64,000 bases of DNA from Kitasatospora sp. NBC_01287 (GCF_026340565.1 NZ_JAPEPB010000001.1:5928501-5992500); one strand, 5' to 3'. Counted from the stretch's first letter, positions 16,748 to 25,874 are shown. The notes: generated by a model not told the origin, from the letters alone. Program-made: numbers and translations.

Positions 16748-18229
16748 TCATGTCCCTGACGAGCTGGGGCCGATGACCATCTCACCCACGCTGGACTCCC
16801 GGCGCCAGTCCAGCCCGAAGGCCCTGGCCGACGCGTCGCTGTCACCGAAAGCGACGGCCTGCGGGGTCAACCGCATCGCCGTGGCCACCAGGTTGACGGT
16901 CTGCAGCAGCACGCCGACGTGCTTGAGGGTGGTCGCGTAGGCCATCCCGCCGTAGACCCAGGAGAGCCGGCCGAACCGGGCGGTGACGGTGAGCAGCACC
17001 GGCGGCTCCTGCCGCAGTCCGGAGGCGATCATCGCCGCGTCGAGCAGCTCGGCCAGCGCGTCCTCGTCGGTGTTGATCAGGGTCAGCCCGTGGCCCTGCG
17101 GGTCGTAGTGGTAGATCCCGCGCGGCAGGCCGGAGCAGTTGCCGATCACCAGGTAGAGCTCCAGCTCGTACAGGTCGCCGGTGCTCGGGTAGGGCCGGTC
17201 GGTGGTGCTGCAGACCGACTCGTCCTGGCCGCCCACGTGCACCTCGCGCACCCGGGCGGCGCGGTGCAGCAGCTCGCTCAGCTGCTCGACGGTGACTGCC
17301 GCGCCGCCCGGAGCCACCGGCGTCCGCCGGGACTCCAGCAGCTCGGTGAGGGTCGGCTCGGCGGGGTCGGGTGCGCCGGGGCGGGGCAGGGTGAAGCGTT
17401 TGCCCGGCGGCAGCGGCTTCACCGCCGGTTCGTAGGGCGGCCGGTGGCCCTGCGGGAAGACCGCGCCGTAGGCGCCGTCGTGCCGGCCCAGGCGGCTGCG
17501 GGTGTGGAAGAGCAGATCGTGGTCGGCCCAGGCCAGCAGGTCGGGGTCGGAGTCCTCGGCGAACCGGGTGCCGCCGAGCCGGTCGCGCTCGCCGGCCAGC
17601 ACCATGCCGGTGGCCACCAGGTGGGCCGTCACCGCGGCCACCACCTGGTCGGGCAGGCCCAGGGTGCGGGCCAGGGACGCGATGGTGGTCGGGCGGGCGA
17701 GGGCGGCGGCGATCAGCAGGGCGTCGCCGTGGTGCAGCAGCACCCGGTGCAGGGCGAGCGGTGATTCCAGCACCGCCTCGTCACCGCCCGAGCCCAGCGT
17801 GGCGAACCGGGAGAGCCGCAGCGGCCGCCCGGGGTCGATGTCGGTGACGGCGAAGCGGGCCTGGCCGGAGATCGGGACCACCGAGAGCAGCGCGCCCTCG
17901 CCGTCGGTCAGCGCGAGCGTCTGGATCACCGTGCCCTGCAGGCGGTTCAGCGCACCCGAGAGCAGCCGGCACTGCGCCTCGAACGCGCTCCCGCCCTCGA
18001 TCCGCAGGCCCGCCAGCACGTTGACCAGGCTGACCGGACCGAAGGCCATCCGGCGCAGGGCCTCGCGCACGGCCGGCCCCGGCTCGTCGATCCGGACCTC
18101 GCCCCACCGGGTCAGCACGTTCACCGCGTCCTGCCCGGCCACCTGCTCCACCAGAGCGTCCTCGCGCAGCGAGCACAACAGCACGGTGGGAGTGCTCTGT
18201 TGGTCCGGCGGGCTCGCTGCTGGCTTCAT
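16748..18229 (-). CDS. SagB/ThcOx-type FMN dehydrogenase (azoline oxidase)
   Basis: A 493-residue protein. The C-terminal half (about 265-490) is a nitroreductase-fold SagB domain (RPYPSTGDLYELELYLV, IYHYDP, YGGMAYATTLKHVGVLLQ). It is expected to use FMN to oxidise thiazolines/oxazolines to thiazoles/oxazoles. The N-terminal 250 residues are the less conserved extension seen in several TOMM dehydrogenases. The gene lies 42 bp downstream of the fused cyclodehydratase, in the same operon as the precursor peptide. The 135 bp between its start side and kinase copy 2 (16613-16747) is relatively AT-rich and probably holds the kinase promoter. Confidence 0.9.
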   Translation of the reverse strand: MKPAASPPDQQSTPTVLLCSLREDALVEQVAGQDAVNVLTRWGEVRIDEPGPAVREALRRMAFGPVSLVNVLAGLRIEGGSAFEAQCRLLSGALNRLQGTVIQTLALTDGEGALLSVVPISGQARFAVTDIDPGRPLRLSRFATLGSGGDEAVLESPLALHRVLLHHGDALLIAAALARPTTIASLARTLGLPDQVVAAVTAHLVATGMVLAGERDRLGGTRFAEDSDPDLLAWADHDLLFHTRSRLGRHDGAYGAVFPQGHRPPYEPAVKPLPPGKRFTLPRPGAPDPAEPTLTELLESRRTPVAPGGAAVTVEQLSELLHRAARVREVHVGGQDESVCSTTDRPYPSTGDLYELELYLVIGNCSGLPRGIYHYDPQGHGLTLINTDEDALAELLDAAMIASGLRQEPPVLLTVTARFGRLSWVYGGMAYATTLKHVGVLLQTVNLVATAMRLTPQAVAFGDSDASARAFGLDWRRESSVGEMVIGPSSSGT

Positions 18230-18271
18230 CGCTGCTCCTCGGATGCTCCTTCGAACTCCTGGCCGGGTCGC

Positions 18272-20560
18272 TCACACGAAGATCGGGATCGGATTGAGGT
18301 CGTGGTAGGGGGTCGGCCGCTCCAGCCGACCCAGCCGGACCGGCACGTCGAAGAGGCGTCCTGGCGCGAAGCGGGACCAGAAGTGCCGCAGTCCGGGCAC
18401 GATCACCTTGACCACCGGCAGACCGATATCCGGTCGGGTCTGGTCGAGGACCAGCATTTCCAGACCATGACGATCCGTCAAATCCAAGATGGCGTCCAGG
18501 TCGTCGAGCAGGTCGCGGCGCGGCGTGTAGCCGTGGTCGCCGGGCCGGCGCGGCGCCGCCGCCGGGTCGGGCAGCAGGTAGGATTGGTTGCCGGTGGTGG
18601 CCTGCTGCCACCACCAGCGGGCCGCCTGGTCGCCGCCGTTGTAGCCGGTGCCGTCGGGGCGGGCGTTCACCACGGCCGGCAGCAGCTGGTTGACCTCGGT
18701 GAGCGCGCGGCGCAGGGCGATCCGCGGGTCGAAGTGCGCGCCGAAGCCGAAGACGATGTCCTGGGCCGGCTTGTCGAAGCGCCGGGAGAGGGCCACCACG
18801 ACCGGGATCCCGAAGTCCGAGGTGAGGTCGAGCGCCCACACCTCGCGGTTCAAGTCGCCGTGCACACCGCGCAGTTCCATGATCCATGGGTCCTCGAAGG
18901 CGCCCAGGTCGATCGCCGGCTGGCGGGTGCGGTTGTACCACCAGAGCGCGACCGCGTCGCGCTCGACCAGCTCCAGGAAGCCCTGCAGGATGGCGTCCTC
19001 CAGGCTGCTCCCGGCGGCGTTGCCATTGGAGTCGGCGTGGAAGTAGCGGGCGCCGGGCTCCTGCGGGACCCCGAAGTAGAGGGACGCGGTGGGCAACAGC
19101 TTGTGCCGGTGCTCGGTCATCGACCAGACCGGCGACCAGTCGATCACCGCGTCCTGGTCGAACGGGTCGGGCACGTGCTGGAAGCCGCCGTGCCGGGCGT
19201 TCCACTCCTGGCGGCCCTCGAACTGGCCGGGGTCGAACAGCTGCCAGTCCTGCGGGCGCACCGCACGGTCGGTCAACTCCCGCAGGCTGCCCCGGATCCG
19301 GGGCTCGTCGCCGTGCAGGTAGCCGCTGTGCCGCTCCAGCGCCTCGCAGAGCGCGCTGACCTCGCCGTGCACCGCGCTGATGCCCTTGCCGCCGTTGCTG
19401 CTGCGCAGGTTGGCGCGCAGCGCGTCCAGGCTGCTCGGGCCGACCGCCGGATTGGCGCCGGAGAGGAAGGAGTTGAGGAAGGCGGGGCCGCGCGGATCGC
19501 GCCGGATCTCCTTGACCACGCCGGTGATCGGACTGATCAGGTGCCGGTAGGTCTCCAGCACCTGCTCGGGGGTCTGCGCGCGGTGCCCGCCGCCGCCGTA
19601 GCAGGTCTTGAGGCGGGAGCGCGGTGCCACCGGGCGCCACTGCTGCTCGGTGACCAGCTGCGGGTCGCCGCAGGTGGGGCACTGGGGCCGGGCACGCAGC
19701 TGGTGGTGGCGGCCCTCCATGGTCAGCGTGTCCAGGGTCCACACCGACTGCTGGGCCGGACACCGGTAGCCGGCGAGCCACTTGACCGCCTCCAGGGCGA
19801 CCAGGTGGGTGCTGAAGCCGCCCAGCGGTGAGATCGAAGCGGTGGGGCGGGGAACCGGTCCGGTGCGGCCCAGGGCCTCCTGCACGTGGGCCTCGGCCCG
19901 CCGGTGGCCGCGCAGGCGGTGCGCCAGGCAGCTCCAGCAGGCGCCCTCGGGCTGGAAGACCGGGCCGATCCAGACCTGTCGGCCGTAGGGTCGGGCGATC
20001 AACCAAGGGCGTCCGGCGGCCAGTTCGGTGGTGTTGACGGCCGCCAGTTCAGGTGCGAGGTAGTCGTCGCAGAGCGCCACGGTCAGATCGCCGGGCTGCC
20101 GGTCGGCCGGGTTCTCGACCACGGTCAGCCCGGCGGCCCGGAAGGCCGCCATCGCGTCGTGCGGGTCCACCCGGCCCATGGTGACCAGGTGGATCCGTCC
20201 GGCCCGGGCCCGGGCGGCGGCCCGGCCGCTGTCCAGGCCGGCCGCCTCCCAGTAGGCCAGCGCCCGCTCGTCGCAGGGCGAGGCGGTCGGCGGCCGCAGG
20301 GCGACCAGCCCCGCGTCCGCCAACTGCCCCATCAGGTCGCCGATCTGCTCCGGCGAGACGCCCGCGGGCGCCTCGCGCAGCAGCGCCGGGATGTCCCGGG
20401 TGCCGTCGAGCAGCGGGGCCAGCGCCTCGATCTGGGCTCCCTGGAGCGCGGTGACCCCGTGCTCCGAGAAGAGGTACGTGGCCTCTCCCGAGACCACTTC
20501 AGGGCGCAGATCGCGCCGGAACCCCACCAGTGGTTCCCCGTTCCCCCACCAACTGGTCAT
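18272..20560 (-). CDS. Fused TOMM cyclodehydratase (E1-like plus YcaO)
   Basis: A 762-residue protein of TruD/LynD-like layout. Residues 1-90 look like the leader-binding RRE. The E1-like region has a probable zinc site formed by Cys208/Cys211 and Cys294/Cys297 (CWSC, CPTC). A YcaO domain spans about 330-762 with the ATP-site Glu pattern EVSALCEALER and LELVERDAVALWW. It ends NPIPIFV, a variant of the C-terminal Pro-rich YcaO motif. YcaO enzymes phosphorylate the peptide backbone to cyclise Cys/Ser/Thr to azolines. The ATG at 20560 overlaps the stop of the precursor gene by 4 bp, so the longer upstream frame is not coding. It acts with the SagB oxidase downstream. Confidence 0.93.
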   Translation of the reverse strand: MTSWWGNGEPLVGFRRDLRPEVVSGEATYLFSEHGVTALQGAQIEALAPLLDGTRDIPALLREAPAGVSPEQIGDLMGQLADAGLVALRPPTASPCDERALAYWEAAGLDSGRAAARARAGRIHLVTMGRVDPHDAMAAFRAAGLTVVENPADRQPGDLTVALCDDYLAPELAAVNTTELAAGRPWLIARPYGRQVWIGPVFQPEGACWSCLAHRLRGHRRAEAHVQEALGRTGPVPRPTASISPLGGFSTHLVALEAVKWLAGYRCPAQQSVWTLDTLTMEGRHHQLRARPQCPTCGDPQLVTEQQWRPVAPRSRLKTCYGGGGHRAQTPEQVLETYRHLISPITGVVKEIRRDPRGPAFLNSFLSGANPAVGPSSLDALRANLRSSNGGKGISAVHGEVSALCEALERHSGYLHGDEPRIRGSLRELTDRAVRPQDWQLFDPGQFEGRQEWNARHGGFQHVPDPFDQDAVIDWSPVWSMTEHRHKLLPTASLYFGVPQEPGARYFHADSNGNAAGSSLEDAILQGFLELVERDAVALWWYNRTRQPAIDLGAFEDPWIMELRGVHGDLNREVWALDLTSDFGIPVVVALSRRFDKPAQDIVFGFGAHFDPRIALRRALTEVNQLLPAVVNARPDGTGYNGGDQAARWWWQQATTGNQSYLLPDPAAAPRRPGDHGYTPRRDLLDDLDAILDLTDRHGLEMLVLDQTRPDIGLPVVKVIVPGLRHFWSRFAPGRLFDVPVRLGRLERPTPYHDLNPIPIFV

Positions 20561-20790
20561 GCCGCGGCGTAACCGAGCGCCGCCGGGGTGAAGGCGACCT
20601 GGGTGCCGCGCGGCTCGGGAGCCGGCGCCACGCAGAGGCCGGTGCACAGGTCCAGCACCGGGCTGTCCTGGACGTACCAACCGTCCAGGGCGTCGATGGT
20701 CAGATCCAGCGTGGCTTCCTTGCCGCCGCTCGCCGGAAGGTAGGCGGTGAACAGCGTTCTGAAATCGGCGTTGGAGCTGATCTTGTTCAT
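20557..20790 (-). CDS. Putative TOMM precursor peptide
   Basis: A 77-residue peptide whose stop overlaps the cyclodehydratase start (ATGA). The ATG at 20790 has GGAG 8 bp upstream; a GTG at 20799 would add three residues. The N-terminal 45 residues are acidic and hydrophobic, leader-like (MNKISSNADF, ATLDLTIDALDGWYVQD). The C-terminal part has Cys49 and Cys53 in LCTGLC, then Pro-rich residues, Thr63, Thr68 and an Ala-rich end. That is few heterocyclisable residues for a TOMM core. The position first in a precursor-cyclodehydratase-dehydrogenase operon is the main support. It could instead be a small accessory protein. No peptidase gene is adjacent. Confidence 0.72.
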   Translation of the reverse strand: MNKISSNADFRTLFTAYLPASGGKEATLDLTIDALDGWYVQDSPVLDLCTGLCVAPAPEPRGTQVAFTPAALGYAAA

Positions 20791-21104
20791 GGGGAGCACT
20801 CCACTCTGCGGTCAAGGCTGGGTGGTGCGTGGCCCGAGTGGGCCATGACCAGAATTCTGGTGGCGGCCACGGCAACCCCACCAGTGGTTGCATCACCCCC
20901 CTACCGTGAGATATTCACGGGTCCCCCGCATCGTTCCTCACCCGCGGGTCATGACCCGCACACTGGGCAACCGACCTGCGGTGTTGCGATCCTGAGTGGT
21001 GTTCAGGCGCTGTGATCCGCCGTATCGGCCCGCTGCACCGGCCCGCAGGACCGGGGCCGCGGATCCCAGGGCTCCCGCGGACGGTTTGGGGGAGAGGCAA
21101 TCCT
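20791..21104. promoter_or_regulatory. Divergent control region with three palindromes
   Basis: This 314-bp gap separates the TOMM operon from the SARP gene. It is AT-richer than its surroundings and holds three perfect inverted repeats: ACCAGAATTCTGGT at 20848-20861, CCGTGA-GATAT-TCACGG at 20904-20920, and GCGGGTCATGACCCGC at 20944-20959. Both divergent promoters must lie here. The palindromes are candidate operators, but I cannot say for which regulator. Confidence 0.6.
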
Positions 21105-21923
21105 GTGGAGATCAAGATTCTCGGCCCGTTGGAGGCCACGGAGTGCGGCGCGTCCATCGTGCCCACCGCCGGCAAGCCCCGCCAGGTCCTCGCGCTGCTG
21201 GCGCTCTGGTCCGGGCGGATCGTGCCGGCCAGCGTGCTGATGGACGAGCTGTGGGGTGCCGAGCCGCCGCGGAGCGCGCCGACCACCCTGCAGACGTACA
21301 TCCTGCAGCTGCGCAGGCGGCTGGACATCGCGCTGAGCGATGATCCGACGCGCTGCGCCAAGGACATCCTGCGCACCCAGTACAACGGCTACGTGCTCGA
21401 CATCCGCCCGGAGGAACTGGACGTCCAGGCCTACGAGCGGCTCGCCACGGCCGGCCAGCAGGCGCTGGACGCCCGGGACGACGAGGCGGCCTCCCGGCTG
21501 CTGGGAAACGCCCTGGCGCACTGGCGCGGACCGGTGCTGGTCGACGTCCAGCCCGGCGCGCGGCTGGCGATCGAGGTGATGCGACTGGAGGAGAGCCGGC
21601 TCGGGGTGCTGGAGCGGCGGATCGACGCCGACCTGCGGCTGGGCCGGCACCACAAGCTGCTGAGCGAGCTGGCGGTGCTCACCGTGCAGCACCCGTGGCA
21701 CGAGAACCTGCACGCGCAGCACATGGTGGCGCTCTACCGCTCCGGTCGGCAGTGGCACGCGCTGGACGTCTTCAAGCGCCTGCGGGGCACGCTGGTGAAC
21801 GAGTTCGGCCTGGAGCCCTCGCCGCGGCTGCAGCAGCTCCAGCGGGCGATCCTCTCCTCGGACCCGGCGCTGGAGACGCCGGTGCGCCAGGACCGCGGCC
21901 GCCCCGGCCGGATGGTCGTCTGA
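21105..21923 (+). CDS. SARP-family pathway activator (first)
   Basis: A 272-residue regulator: an OmpR-like winged helix (about 1-95; MEIKILGPLE, LMDELWGAEPP, TTLQTYILQLRR) followed by a bacterial transcriptional activation domain (about 100-250; FGLEPSPRLQQL). SARPs activate antibiotic clusters by binding direct repeats near promoters. The GTG at 21105 is chosen over an upstream GTG because GGGGGAGAGG lies 8 bp before it and the family starts at this motif. It is divergent from the TOMM operon and upstream of the acyltransferase/ACP genes. A second SARP of the same size lies at 26792. Confidence 0.93.
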   Translation: MEIKILGPLEATECGASIVPTAGKPRQVLALLALWSGRIVPASVLMDELWGAEPPRSAPTTLQTYILQLRRRLDIALSDDPTRCAKDILRTQYNGYVLDIRPEELDVQAYERLATAGQQALDARDDEAASRLLGNALAHWRGPVLVDVQPGARLAIEVMRLEESRLGVLERRIDADLRLGRHHKLLSELAVLTVQHPWHENLHAQHMVALYRSGRQWHALDVFKRLRGTLVNEFGLEPSPRLQQLQRAILSSDPALETPVRQDRGRPGRMVV

Positions 21924-22080
21924 CGCGTCGTCAGAACAGCCGGCACCGGCTCCCCTCCCCGGACCGCCCAGGTGGTCCGGGGCAGGCGGCCGTCCGGCGC
22001 GAGTGACGTTCCACCCCCGGCCCCACACCCCCCAGGCCCGACCCCGCGTCCCCAGCGCCGGGTGAGGAGAGGAGGCACCC

Positions 22081-23358
22081 ATGCTGCGTACCGTCGGTTC
22101 CCCGCGCCGAACGTCCCAGCCCGTCCGTCTGCTGGTCTGGTCGGCCGGCTGCGAGGACGACGAGGAGGCGCTGCGGGTCAGCCTGCGCCGCTGGATCAAG
22201 GCGCGCGGTGAGACCGGCTTCGCCGGGGTGGCCGACGCCTGGGGGAGCGCCGTGCCGGGAGCGGCCCGCGGCGCCCTGGTGGCCGCCGACCCGCAGGAGG
22301 CGCTGGCCGCGCTGGACGCGCAGCGCCCCGGCGCGTTCCGCGGGCTGGCCGAGCTGCGGCGCCCGGTGGCCGTGCTGCTGCCCGGCCAGGGTGCCCAGCA
22401 CCCGCGGATGGCGCTCGGCCTCTACGGCCACGAGCAGGTCTTCACCGCCGCGGTGGACGAGGTGTTCGCGCTGCTCGGCCCGGCCGGCGAGCAGGTGCGC
22501 GACGACTGGCTGGCGGAGAACCCGCGGCTGCCGATCGACCACGTCGAGCGGGCACTGCCGCTGATCTTCGCGCTCGACCTCGCCCTCGGCCGGCTGCTGA
22601 CCAGCTGGGGCATCCGGCCCGCGCTGCTGCTCGGGCAGGGCATCGGCGAGCACGCGGCCGCCACCCTGGCGGGCGTGCTCAGCCTGCCGGCCGCCGTGGC
22701 GGTGATCGGCGCGCAGGCCGAGCGGCTGGCCCAGGCGCCGGCCGGCGGGATGGTGGCGGTGGCGGCCGGGGCGGACCAGGTGGCGCCGCACCTGCCGCCG
22801 GGCGTCGCGGTGGCGGCGGTCAACAGCGCCAACCAGACGGTGATCTCGGGCACCCGCCAGGGGCTGGCCCGGGCCGCCGAGGCGCTGCGCGCGGCCGAGT
22901 TGAGCTGCATGCCGGTGCGGGCCCAGGTCGCGTACCACAGTCCCGTGGTCGCGGCCGCCTGCGCCGAGGCGGCCCGGGCCTTCGAGCGGGTGTCGCTGCT
23001 GCCGCCCGCCATCCCGGTGCTCTCGGCCTCCACGGCGGCCCTGATGGCGCCGGGCGAGGCGGTGGACCCGGGCTTCTGGGCCCGGCAGCCGACCCGCCCG
23101 GTGCAGCTGCGGGCCACCTTCGACACGCTCTTCGCCGGCGGCGGCCACCTCTGCCTGGAGGCCGGCCCGGGGCAGGGCCTGTACAGCCTGATCCGCCGGC
23201 ACCCGGCCTTCCTCAAGGGGCCCAGCCAGGCGGTGGCGATGCTCAGCGCCCGGCCGCGCAACGCGGCGCACGACCGGCGCAGCGTGCTGGAGGCGGCGGC
23301 CCGGCTGTGGACGGCCGGGCAGGACCTGGACCTGGAAGCCATCCACCGGCTCGGCTGA
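22081..23358 (+). CDS. Acyltransferase homologue lacking the active-site Ser
   Basis: A 425-residue PKS-type AT with an N-terminal KS-AT-linker-like part (1-95) and an AT domain (about 98-390; LLPGQGAQHPRMALGL). The nucleophile elbow, normally GHSxGE, reads GQGIGE with Gly187 in place of Ser and Gln in place of His. The later HAFHS-like motif is VAYHSP and keeps its His. By family logic it should not form an acyl-Ser intermediate. It could be a scaffold, a binding partner of the ACP 59 bp downstream, or a divergent enzyme. The reading frame is intact with good codon use, so it is not obviously decaying. ATG start with GAGGAGG upstream. Confidence 0.88.
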   Translation: MLRTVGSPRRTSQPVRLLVWSAGCEDDEEALRVSLRRWIKARGETGFAGVADAWGSAVPGAARGALVAADPQEALAALDAQRPGAFRGLAELRRPVAVLLPGQGAQHPRMALGLYGHEQVFTAAVDEVFALLGPAGEQVRDDWLAENPRLPIDHVERALPLIFALDLALGRLLTSWGIRPALLLGQGIGEHAAATLAGVLSLPAAVAVIGAQAERLAQAPAGGMVAVAAGADQVAPHLPPGVAVAAVNSANQTVISGTRQGLARAAEALRAAELSCMPVRAQVAYHSPVVAAACAEAARAFERVSLLPPAIPVLSASTAALMAPGEAVDPGFWARQPTRPVQLRATFDTLFAGGGHLCLEAGPGQGLYSLIRRHPAFLKGPSQAVAMLSARPRNAAHDRRSVLEAAARLWTAGQDLDLEAIHRLG

Positions 23359-23417
23359 CGAAGCCGTCCAGCGGCTCGGCCCACCGGCCGGCGCCCGTAC
23401 CCGAGAGGAAGGTCGGC

Positions 23418-23690
23418 ATGCCGTCATCGCAGGTGGGACTGGCCGAGCTGTCCCGGATCCTGGCCGCCTGCGGCGGCGAGGAGTCCTGTGCCGAGTTGAG
23501 CGAGGAACTGCTCGACGAGACCTTCTACGAACTGGGCCTGGACTCGCTCGCGGTGCTCCAGGCCGTCGGAGTGCTGGCCAGGACCTACGGGATCACGGTG
23601 CCCGAGGAGCTGGTGGTCGAGGCGGAGACCCCGCGGATGCTGCTGGAGATGATCAGCACGCTCTTCGGCTGGACCAGCCGCCCGGCCTGA
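23418..23690 (+). CDS. Acyl carrier protein (second locus)
   Basis: A 90-residue discrete ACP. The phosphopantetheine site is Ser43 in ELGLDSLAVLQ, followed by a hydrophobic helix and the VEAETPRMLLEM segment. It resembles the type II PKS ACP at 35708 (same ETP-R motif and TFYELG), so the two are probably paralogues with different partners. The ATG follows GAGAGGAAGG. It lies in an operon-like row with the Ser-less acyltransferase and the acyl-CoA dehydrogenase, which suggests a branch that loads and oxidises a dedicated acyl chain. Confidence 0.92.
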   Translation: MPSSQVGLAELSRILAACGGEESCAELSEELLDETFYELGLDSLAVLQAVGVLARTYGITVPEELVVEAETPRMLLEMISTLFGWTSRPA

Positions 23691-23957
23691 GGCGCGGCCG
23701 CGGGTGCGCCGCGGCACGACGCCGGGCGCGGGCCCGTGCGACCCGGCGCGTCCCCGGTGACCTGCGCCGATGCCCGACCGATCCTCCAGGCAGACTGGAG
23801 CCGCTCTCCACATCGTGCGCCCAGACTGGCCGCACGCGCCGGTGCGACCGCTGTCCACCGCGGATGCTGTTCACCGCGGATGCTGTCCGGTGCGGACCGG
23901 TCGCGTCGAAGGGCGCGTCGCACGGACGAGTCGGACAACGAGGAGCTGGGGGTAGCC

Positions 23958-25874
23958 GTGACGGATCTGCTGGGACGGGCCGACACCGCGACCGAGGGCG
24001 CGCGGGCGGCCCGCGCCGCCCGCCGCACGGAACTGCGGGCGCGGCTGGCCGAGATCGAGGCGGGCTTCGGCGATCCCTGGGACCGCAACAACCCGGTCGG
24101 CTTCAGCGCGCTGCTGGCCGCCGACGACGAGGGCGAGCTCTGCGTCGAGGGGGTCAAGCGCTACGGCCTGCTGGGCCTGAACGCCGAGTTCGTGCCCGCC
24201 GAACTCGGCGGCCGGCTGGTCGGCCTGGACGGGCTCGGGCTGCTGATGCGCCCGATGTTCCGCCGTGACGTCACGCTCGCCATGGGCACCGCGCTGACCT
24301 CCTTCATGGGCTCGATGGTGGTCTGGCTGAACGGTGACGCCGACCAGCGCCGCCGCACCGCCGAGACCCTGCTGGACGGGGGCCTGGCCACCGTCGCGTT
24401 CCAGCAGCTGGCGCACGGCAACGACTTCGTCAACGACGAGTTCCGGGCCGTGCGCACCGCCGCCGGTGGCCTGGCGGTCGCCGGCCGCAAGGCGGCGGTC
24501 AACAACGCCGAGACCGCCGACCTGCTGATCGCCTTCGCCCGCAGCGCGGCCGACCCGGTGGGGCCTGCCGGTGCCGCCGGTGCTGGTGCTGGTGCTGGTG
24601 CTGGTGCGGACGCGGGCGCGGGCGCGGACGCAGGCACGCGGGACGGGCACGGTGGGCACGGCGGCGATGGTGATGGCGGCGATGGCGACGGCGAGGTGAG
24701 CGGTACCCACTCGCTGCTGCTGGTGCCGATGGCCGAGCTGGCCCCCGACCGGGTGCGCCGACTGGGCCGCCACCGCACCGACGCGGTGCGCGGACTGCGC
24801 ATCTGCGGGCTGGAGTTCGCCGACGCCCCGCTGCCCGAGGGATCGCTGCTGGGGGAGTGGGGGCGCGGCGTCGAGCTGGGCCTGCGCGCCTTCCCGGTGA
24901 TCCACGCGACCGTTCCGGCCATGTGCGTGGGCCTGGCCGACACCGCGCTGCGCACCGCCACCCGCTTCGCGGTCGACCAGCGGGCCTTCAGCCGCCCGGT
25001 CACCGAGGTGCCGATGGCCCGCAACGCGCTCGCCGGCACCTTCGTCGACCTGCTGATCTGCGACAGCCTCACGCTGACCGCGACCCGGGCGCTGCACCTG
25101 ATCCCCGAGCAGTCCAACGTGCTCTCGGCGGTGGGCAAGTACCTGGTCCCCAAGCTGGCGGGCGAGGCGCTCTACCACCTCTCGGTCGTGATGGGCGACG
25201 CCTTCCACGCCCGCAGCGGCGACCACGCGATCTTCCAGAAGCACGTCCGCGACCTGGCGATGATCACCTTCGGGCACGTCAGCACCGCGATGTGCCAGGC
25301 CACCATCGCGCCCTGCCTGCCGGGCATCGCGGCCGCGCCGTGGAGCGCCGACCGCGCCGCGCCCGGCACCCTGTTCACCCCCTTCGGGCCGGTGCCGCCG
25401 ATCGACTCCGACCGGCTGGCCAGTTTCGGCGGCCAGGACGGCCTGGCCGCCTACGCCGCCGGGGCCGCCCGCGGCATCGCCCGCAGCGCGCCCGCCGAGC
25501 TGGCCGACCTGCTGCGCGAGCAGACCGGCCTGCTGATCGCCGAGTTGGCCGAGATCCGCCAGTCAGCGCTCGAACTGCCCGAGGACGACCGCGAGTTCGC
25601 CTCCTCGGTGCGTTCCTTCCCGCTCACCGACCGGTACGCGCTGGCGATCGCGGCGATCTGCTGCCTCGGCGTCCACCTGAACGCCGACCCGGAGCACGAG
25701 GCGTTCAGCGCCCGCCCGCAGTGGCTGGTGCTGGCCCTGGACCGGCTGCTGCGCCGGCTCGGCCGCCGCACCCCGGCCCTGCCGCCCGCCATCGAGGTGG
25801 ACCTGTGCGCCGAGGTGCTGCGGCGCAGCGCCGAGAACCGCTCGCTGGACCTCTACGATCTGCCGCTCGCATGA
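23958..25874 (+). CDS. Long acyl-CoA/acyl-ACP dehydrogenase-like flavoprotein
   Basis: A 638-residue member of the acyl-CoA dehydrogenase superfamily, much longer than the usual 380. The N-terminal helical part, the middle beta domain (VAFQQLAHGNDFVN, VAGRKAAVNNAETADLLIAF) and the C-terminal helical domain (FAVDQRAFSRPV, MGDAFHARSGDHAIFQKHVRD) can be traced. A low-complexity Ala/Gly/Asp/His insert at about residues 204-245 interrupts the beta domain. The GTG at 23958 has AGGAG upstream and is preferred over longer starts because the extension has poor coding character. It probably desaturates an acyl group carried by the neighbouring ACP. Its stop overlaps the PPTase start (ATGA). Confidence 0.87.
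   Translation: MTDLLGRADTATEGARAARAARRTELRARLAEIEAGFGDPWDRNNPVGFSALLAADDEGELCVEGVKRYGLLGLNAEFVPAELGGRLVGLDGLGLLMRPMFRRDVTLAMGTALTSFMGSMVVWLNGDADQRRRTAETLLDGGLATVAFQQLAHGNDFVNDEFRAVRTAAGGLAVAGRKAAVNNAETADLLIAFARSAADPVGPAGAAGAGAGAGAGADAGAGADAGTRDGHGGHGGDGDGGDGDGEVSGTHSLLLVPMAELAPDRVRRLGRHRTDAVRGLRICGLEFADAPLPEGSLLGEWGRGVELGLRAFPVIHATVPAMCVGLADTALRTATRFAVDQRAFSRPVTEVPMARNALAGTFVDLLICDSLTLTATRALHLIPEQSNVLSAVGKYLVPKLAGEALYHLSVVMGDAFHARSGDHAIFQKHVRDLAMITFGHVSTAMCQATIAPCLPGIAAAPWSADRAAPGTLFTPFGPVPPIDSDRLASFGGQDGLAAYAAGAARGIARSAPAELADLLREQTGLLIAELAEIRQSALELPEDDREFASSVRSFPLTDRYALAIAAICCLGVHLNADPEHEAFSARPQWLVLALDRLLRRLGRRTPALPPAIEVDLCAEVLRRSAENRSLDLYDLPLA

Noticed and set aside
20561..20896. N-terminal extension of the cyclodehydratase
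   Set aside because: The extension is the precursor gene read in another frame. The ATGA overlap and domain start support ATG 20560.
23736..23957. Longer start for the acyl-CoA dehydrogenase
   Set aside because: The extra residues lack coding bias and homology, and a ribosome site lies before GTG 23958.
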